Origin: Gammaproteobacteria bacterium | Lineage (GTDB): Bacteria; Pseudomonadota; Gammaproteobacteria; S012-40 | Assembly (NCBI GenBank): GCA_029884425.1 | Contig: JAOUHV010000017.1 | Span: forward strand, 1-46,459 | Direction of reading: 5' to 3' | Length of the DNA: 46,459 bases | Shown: piece by piece, positions 42,366 to 46,459 of the stretch | How positions within the stretch are numbered: position 1 is the stretch's first letter | Layout of the letters: the number at the start of each line of letters is the position of its first letter | Position numbers and translations under genes: made by a program | Notes under the pieces: model-generated | Databases searched by the model: none | What the model was told of the DNA's origin: nothing | Seen by the model: only the letters and a program-made list of their open reading frames with translations

Positions 42366-43277
42366 TTATCCGCGCCGAATTCGCTGCAGCAACTCGATGG
42401 AGGCATCGACCTCGACTTTGCGCACTGCGACACTTTCCACGTTCACTCCCAGCGGAATATTTTTTTCTGCGGCAAACGCCTGCAGTTCTTGCCAGGTTTG
42501 CACACAGACATCGACGGATTTTTGCAGAATATCCTCTGAGTAACGCAAATCATTTTCCAGCCAACGAGGAATACTGATTCCCAGCCACTTCATAAATTGC
42601 AGTGTTTTTTCCGAACCACACGGCGTCAGCGTTAAGATCATCGGCACCAGCGGGATTCCGTGATCACGGCCGAAATAATAGTAATCGGACAGAAAATTCT
42701 TGGTAGCATTAACGTCATACACACCCTGCGTCACAAAAAACGAACAACCCTGCTGAATTTTGCCAAACACGCGCTGATGCTCATCGCCTTTCAACTGATG
42801 CCGTTCAGGTATCGCCACGCCGCCCAGCAACACATCGGGGCGCAGCGCAGCTTTCAACGCATACGCCTCGCGCATGCTCATCGTGACTGGCTGATCCCGC
42901 GATGCGGCGCCAACAAACACCGTCGCGCTATCGGTTGCTGACAAATTAACCAAAAAATCGCTCAACGCCTGCCGACTGTATTTTCCGGCGGCGCGATACA
43001 GAATTTTTGCCATTGGCAACGACGCCAGATGTTGGCGACTGTATTCAAAACAATCCAGAGTTGCCATAAATGGAAACGGACGCTCGTCATCGGTGCGCGT
43101 GGCTTCGTCCTGAATGTCGTACAACACCAAGCCATCAATGGGCAATCCCAGTAAACGCTCAACCTGCCTGGCGGCAATTTCACGCACTTTATCTTCTGCC
43201 GTATCCGCTTTGGGCGGCACCATGCCGTAAAGCACAATACCACTTTCACGCTGCCTGATTTTATCCGCCAATGTCAT
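42366..43277 (-). CDS. Methylenetetrahydrofolate reductase-like protein
   Basis: The 303-residue product fits the MTHFR superfamily, a flavin-containing TIM barrel: LYGMVPPKADTAEDKVRE near the start, LGGVAIPERHQLKGDEHQRV, GCSFFVTQGVYDVNATKNFL, and LVPMILTLTPCGSEKTLQFM. True MetF reduces methylene-THF to methyl-THF for methionine. Here the usual R-G-D region is replaced by FVGAASRDQPVTMSMREAY, so it is more likely a paralogue with related but unknown C1 chemistry. ATG 43277 is preferred over an upstream TTG. It lies 33 bp downstream of the haem-bearing amine oxidase on the same strand and before the cysteine-motif gene. Confidence 0.8.
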   Translation of the reverse strand: MTLADKIRQRESGIVLYGMVPPKADTAEDKVREIAARQVERLLGLPIDGLVLYDIQDEATRTDDERPFPFMATLDCFEYSRQHLASLPMAKILYRAAGKYSRQALSDFLVNLSATDSATVFVGAASRDQPVTMSMREAYALKAALRPDVLLGGVAIPERHQLKGDEHQRVFGKIQQGCSFFVTQGVYDVNATKNFLSDYYYFGRDHGIPLVPMILTLTPCGSEKTLQFMKWLGISIPRWLENDLRYSEDILQKSVDVCVQTWQELQAFAAEKNIPLGVNVESVAVRKVEVDASIELLQRIRRG

Positions 43278-43310
43278 ACGCAAACCTGATCACCAAACAA
43301 AGTAGCCATC

Positions 43311-44996
43311 CTATCCCGAAATACGACGCGCGCGAATGTCGGCCAGTAATTCCTTCGCAGCGGCGACACCGGACATCGCCGCACCTTCCATGTAGCCTTG
43401 CCAATCATAAAACGAACTGGTGTGCTCGCCAGCAAATTTCAGTGCGCCTGCCGATTGTGCTTCCAGACCGGCAATGCCAGTGAAATAACCAGGCTGATTG
43501 CCCACATACGAACCTCGACTGAACTGCTGTGCACTCCAATGCGCACGCTCAAGCACATAACGACCTTCACTGTCTTTCAGTGCAACCGCCTTCGCGCCGG
43601 GAATGACCTTGTCGTAATCAGTCAAGAATTGCTCTGCCTGAGCCTGTAAAACATTTGGTTTGATTTGCATGAAACTACTGCCTTCACCATGACAGTCACT
43701 GCAATTTCCCGCAGAACCATTCAGCGAACCTTGTAAGCGTCGCGCCAGATTGCCGCCGGAATAATTGGTAATCACCCCCACCTCCGTGTGCTGCGACCAA
43801 TTGGTTTCCCAAGTATTTTGCAACTGAGGCAAATCGCTAAGCACATCTCCGCTGTTACCAGCCTTGATCCACGGACGACCGTTAAACGCATACATGGTCT
43901 TGACGTTATCACCATATCGCAGCGTATTGATCGCGCGCATTTTATCCGCTGACAATTTCAACGATGCATCCAGTTCGACCGTACGCAACACAGTGAACGG
44001 GATTGCCAGCACCACTGCATCGGCGATTTCCGCAGTTGGCAAATTATTGAAATACAATTCAAATTGATTTTGACCATTGCGCGCCAAGCGCGTCAGACGC
44101 ATGCCTTGTTCAATTTTTCCGGGCAAGGTTTTAGCCAGACGAATGGGAATTTGATCCGAACCTTCAGTGATGTGATAACGCTCGTCACTGTAAATCCCCA
44201 ACGGAGAAAATTCATCGTCAACTTCCAGCGACAACAATAAATTCAGCGCGCTCTGTTCCGAGGTTTCCAATCCGTACTCGATATTGCACGCAAGATCCAG
44301 CGCCACTCTGGCCAATGGCAAATCGCGAGCATGTTTGTCCAGATAGGCGGCCAAATCCATGCTGTCTAACGCGACTTCTACCTTGGTATGCTTGAAGAAT
44401 GTCGGCTCATGAATTTTGGCCTGATCCGGCGCAATGCGTTTGGCAAACACCCGAATTTGTTCAACCACACTTTCCTCTGAATGCGCCTTGCCATTCAAAA
44501 AGAAAAAACTCTCGCCAGGAATATCTTCCACATCCTCCAGCGTTAATCCTAACTGTTTAGCGTAGGCCAGCAGCAACGGATTTTCTGAATCAACAAATTC
44601 ACCACCGCGTTCAATCACTTTGCCGGCAATGCGCCGGCTCGAACACATGCGCCCGCCCAGGCGATGCGGATTGGCTTCGTAAATGGTCGCTGTCACACCT
44701 TGCTTGGCCAATTCCGCTGCACACACAATTCCCGCCGTGCCACCGCCAACAATGGCAATACGCGCCTTGGTTTTGATTCTATCCGCTGCCAGCAACGCCT
44801 CAGGAAACATCGTTGCACCGGCCAATGCACCAGAAATTTTCAAAAACTTGCGACGCTCCAGCAGATGCTGCCGAAAGTAAAAAGTCGCCTCATCCCGTCG
44901 CACCATGGCTTCTTGAGTTGAGATGCCGTGTGCATTAGCCATACGGGCCAAACGGAATGCCTGTTTCACTTTTCGGAACAACTGACTTTTGGCCAT
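43311..44996 (-). CDS. Flavin monoamine oxidase family protein with inserted c-type haem motif and a twin-arginine-like segment
   Basis: The 561-residue protein has the FAD motif IAIVGGGTAGIVCAAELAKQG (80-100), R-L-G-G-R-M, ERGGEFVDS and C-terminal FAGEHTSSFYDWQGYMEGAA, placing it in the flavin amine oxidase superfamily. Before the FAD domain lies E47-R-R-K-F-L-K followed by a hydrophobic stretch (ISGALAGATMFPEALLAA), a Tat-like signal but preceded by about 45 extra residues. Residues about 424-447 form an insertion relative to its paralogue at 26724-28313 and contain C432-S-D-C435-H436-G, a c-type haem motif (codons 43689-43703). Haem c is attached in the periplasm, which agrees with Tat export of a folded flavoprotein. 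The haem would pass flavin electrons to respiratory carriers. Substrate unknown. Confidence 0.9.
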   Translation of the reverse strand: MAKSQLFRKVKQAFRLARMANAHGISTQEAMVRRDEATFYFRQHLLERRKFLKISGALAGATMFPEALLAADRIKTKARIAIVGGGTAGIVCAAELAKQGVTATIYEANPHRLGGRMCSSRRIAGKVIERGGEFVDSENPLLLAYAKQLGLTLEDVEDIPGESFFFLNGKAHSEESVVEQIRVFAKRIAPDQAKIHEPTFFKHTKVEVALDSMDLAAYLDKHARDLPLARVALDLACNIEYGLETSEQSALNLLLSLEVDDEFSPLGIYSDERYHITEGSDQIPIRLAKTLPGKIEQGMRLTRLARNGQNQFELYFNNLPTAEIADAVVLAIPFTVLRTVELDASLKLSADKMRAINTLRYGDNVKTMYAFNGRPWIKAGNSGDVLSDLPQLQNTWETNWSQHTEVGVITNYSGGNLARRLQGSLNGSAGNCSDCHGEGSSFMQIKPNVLQAQAEQFLTDYDKVIPGAKAVALKDSEGRYVLERAHWSAQQFSRGSYVGNQPGYFTGIAGLEAQSAGALKFAGEHTSSFYDWQGYMEGAAMSGVAAAKELLADIRARRISG

Positions 44997-45034
44997 ACGA
45001 CTCCCTCTGATGACATTTAGTCGCAGAAAACTAC

Positions 45035-45532
45035 TCAGTTTCGCGCATTTTCTACCGAATTAAAACCGAACAAAATACTCGCACGCCAGCCTTTATTGGA
45101 CGTAGCCACACTGAAATTCACCGGGAAATTAACCTCGCCAACGCGATATGTTTTACCCATCGCAAACGCCATTCCGATTCCGCTGATGGAAACATTAGGC
45201 CCAATAACGTATTCATAGCCGCTGGGCATACGCAGCCCCGTCACCCAGGAAACACTGGGCAACAACACCCCCTGATCCGCCCCGCCCAGCAACGGTACTA
45301 GCGCAGTGATTCCCTGTGGGCCCTGATTGGTTGTGAAAAAATTCCGCTCAAATTGCCAGCCAAACTGAGTAATGGTGTCGGACAAATACAAATCATGAGA
45401 ACGCGCAAACGCCAACGTTTCCGACGATAACACGGTCACACCAATCCTCGGTCCCGACAAATTTTCCGCATGGCAAACCGCACTCGCCGCACCAATCAAC
45501 AATGCAACACACCATCGCAGCCAACGTTCCAT
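45035..45532 (-). CDS. Exported protein of unknown function, beta-rich
   Basis: The 165-residue precursor starts MERWLRWCVALLIGAASAVCHAEN with a cleavable signal peptide (after CHA). The mature part has alternating hydrophobic strands (YEYVIGPNVSISGIGMAFAMG, NFPVNFSVATSNKGWRASILFGF) suggestive of an outer-membrane barrel or periplasmic beta protein. No family recognised. GGGGAGAG lies 2 nt before the ATG. It is upstream of the haem-bearing amine oxidase on the same strand, about 40 bp away, and could be co-transcribed with it. Confidence 0.65.
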   Translation of the reverse strand: MERWLRWCVALLIGAASAVCHAENLSGPRIGVTVLSSETLAFARSHDLYLSDTITQFGWQFERNFFTTNQGPQGITALVPLLGGADQGVLLPSVSWVTGLRMPSGYEYVIGPNVSISGIGMAFAMGKTYRVGEVNFPVNFSVATSNKGWRASILFGFNSVENARN

Positions 45533-45640
45533 AACTCTCCCCAGTCAACAAATTCAGATTGTTCAAACTAACACAAAACAGGCAACCACTGCGTCGATGA
45601 CCAATTTGTTTACCAACTGGCAATTGTCCGCCAAAAAGCT

Positions 45641-46147
45641 CTACATCAGATTCCAGGTATTCAAATCCGCCAAACTCATGCCCAAACCACCACCGAGAGC
45701 AATATAGGCGTCGCGAATAGCTGTCCCTTTTGCCACTTCCACCAACAATTGATCGCGCAATATCGCCAGATTGGCCGGATCACCCGCAGCCACAGAAAGC
45801 AGCGAAGGCCACAGTGCCGTGTCATATTGTGGCGGGGTCAGCATCAGCAAATGGGCAAACACCAGCCGGGCATTGTCGTTATCAGCAATGGCAATTTCCA
45901 AACTCTCTGCATGCGCCAGAATCGTCACATTCGAAATACCACGCTTTACCGCCAAGTCCGGAATTGGCATCCATACTTTGAGAGCGCTATTTTTTTGCAG
46001 TTCGGTGATCTGCAGATTGGCACTATCCAATTGCTGCTGCACCTGTGTACAGTCGGACCCGTTCTCGCTAATACACCCAGCCAGAGGGATAGCAGCGATG
46101 ATAGTGAACGTCCGCAATGGACGGGAAATGTTCAAAAAAGTAACCAT
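45641..46147 (-). CDS. Lipoprotein of unknown function
   Basis: The 168-residue precursor has a signal peptide with lipobox I-P-L-A-G-C25 and a short coiled segment (CTQVQQQLDSANLQITELQKN), followed by a helical soluble domain with no motif I recognise. It would be attached to the envelope. AGGGTG precedes the ATG. It stands apart on the minus strand, about 220 bp from the 5S rRNA terminator. Confidence 0.65.
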   Translation of the reverse strand: MVTFLNISRPLRTFTIIAAIPLAGCISENGSDCTQVQQQLDSANLQITELQKNSALKVWMPIPDLAVKRGISNVTILAHAESLEIAIADNDNARLVFAHLLMLTPPQYDTALWPSLLSVAAGDPANLAILRDQLLVEVAKGTAIRDAYIALGGGLGMSLADLNTWNLM

Positions 46148-46297
46148 GCTCGCACCCTAATTTAGTCTGAAGCCCATGAGGAAATACTTCCCCAAAAACC
46201 AGATTTATATCAGGTAAATATTTTGGATGATAGATGACTGACAACTGGAAGCCACATTGTGCATCCGAGATAAAACGAGCTCAAGGTAAAAGCAAAC

Positions 46298-46312
46298 GCA
46301 CGCAGTGCGTGC
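46298..46312 (-). promoter_or_regulatory. Short hairpin downstream of the rRNA terminator
   Basis: GCACGC and GCGTGC pair around a 3-nt loop, 50 nt beyond the 5S terminator on the minus strand, followed by a T-rich stretch (GTTTGCTTTT). It may be a second, weaker terminator of the rRNA operon. Confidence 0.35.
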
Positions 46313-46364
46313 TTGTGACAGGTAACTTTTACGGTTAAAAACCGCTACCGCATTTTCGCCCGCA

Positions 46365-46400
46365 CAAAGAAAACCGCCCCTGTCGTAAGACAGGGGCGGT
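46365..46400 (-). terminator. rRNA operon terminator
   Basis: On the minus strand ACCGCCCCTGTC and GACAGGGGCGGT form a 12-bp stem around TTAC, followed by TTTCTTTG. It lies 12 nt after the 5S 3' end. Confidence 0.9.
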
Positions 46401-46412
46401 TTGGGTATAGAA

Positions 46413-46459
46413 GCCTGGCGATAACCTACTTTCACATGGCAGCTGCCACACTATCATCG
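46413..46459 (-). rRNA. rrf: 5S ribosomal RNA, 3' part (continues past the right edge)
   Basis: Read on the minus strand, the end of the window gives CGATGATAGTGTGGCAGC, then CCATGTGAAAGTAGGT and TCGCCAGGC. This matches the 3' third of bacterial 5S rRNA (GATGGTAGTGTGG, CCATGCGAGAGTAGG, GCCAGGC), the end of an rRNA operon. The 16S and 23S genes would lie to the right, outside the window. Transcription runs into the window and stops at the adjacent terminator. Confidence 0.92.

Noticed and set aside
1-46459. CRISPR arrays, prophage genes, insertion sequences and tRNA genes
   Set aside because: No regularly spaced direct repeats, transposase or integrase motifs, or tRNA cloverleaf sequences were seen on either strand.

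Overview
The window looks like a chromosomal segment of a free-living, respiring gammaproteobacterium. The support is the set of family types (OxyR with the gammaproteobacterial CLRDHALAAC redox motif, ApaG, Glk, a type 2 transaldolase, CnoX, the DksA superfamily, a WspA-like chemoreceptor), dense c-type haem and rubredoxin redox chemistry, and a 5S rRNA at the right edge. I cannot name a genus. I see no CRISPR array, integrase, transposase, prophage or tRNA gene.

Layout, left to right. (1) 1-5.1 kb, minus strand: a chemoreceptor that runs off the left edge and carries a periplasmic c-type haem motif, preceded by a large lipoprotein with Ig-like repeats. (2) 5.3-9.0 kb, plus strand: ComFB-like protein, then tal-pgl-glk-apaG, the last three translationally overlapped; this is a sugar-phosphate operon. 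(3) 9.2-15.5 kb: a GAF/HD-GYP cyclic-di-GMP phosphodiesterase, a small unknown protein, an AddA/RecB-like helicase-nuclease without a partner, and a CnoX-like thioredoxin-TPR protein. (4) 15.5-18.1 kb: a divergent module of an ArsR-rhodanese regulator facing a sterol-desaturase-like hydroxylase and a VTT-membrane-protein/rhodanese fusion; the intergenic region holds two mirror-image operators. (5) 18.1-24.1 kb, minus strand: SDR oxidoreductase, and a TetR-MFP-RND efflux operon with a perfect palindrome upstream. (6) 24.1-28.4 kb, minus strand: an ATP-grasp/cyclic-nucleotide-binding fusion, a TSUP exporter, and a flavin amine oxidase. (7) 28.7-33.2 kb: half-length HDOD protein, YihY/BrkB membrane protein, a DUF748/AsmA-like protein, DksA-like zinc finger. 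(8) 33.2-37.2 kb: an oxidative-stress island of OxyR divergent from diheme cytochrome c peroxidase, then rubrerythrin, rubredoxin and a rubredoxin reductase whose reading frame is broken by one base. (9) 37.2-41.6 kb: a small lipoprotein, an NlpC/P60 lipoprotein, a seven-helix membrane protein ending in a Fis-type HTH, an alpha/beta hydrolase, an intergenic region rich in inverted repeats, an unknown protein, an outer-membrane-type protein and a VOC protein. (10) 41.7-46.1 kb, minus strand: a 35-residue membrane protein, an MTHFR-like protein with an unknown partner, a second flavin amine oxidase that has a twin-arginine-like motif and an inserted CXXCH haem motif, and two exported proteins of unknown function. 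(11) 46.4 kb: the 3' end of a 5S rRNA on the minus strand, with its terminator.

The clearest common theme is redox sensing and handling: haem c in a chemoreceptor and in an amine oxidase, rhodanese cysteines on a transcription factor, OxyR, peroxidase and rubrerythrin. The best candidates for undescribed biology are the haem-c flavin amine oxidase with its haem-free paralogue 15 kb away, the ArsR-rhodanese/VTT-rhodanese/hydroxylase module with mirrored operators, the 7TM-Fis regulator next to an alpha/beta hydrolase and a 128-bp inverted-repeat element, and the ATP-grasp protein with a fused cyclic-nucleotide-binding domain. Starts were chosen by ribosome-binding sites and family fit. All homology statements come from motif recognition without database searches.
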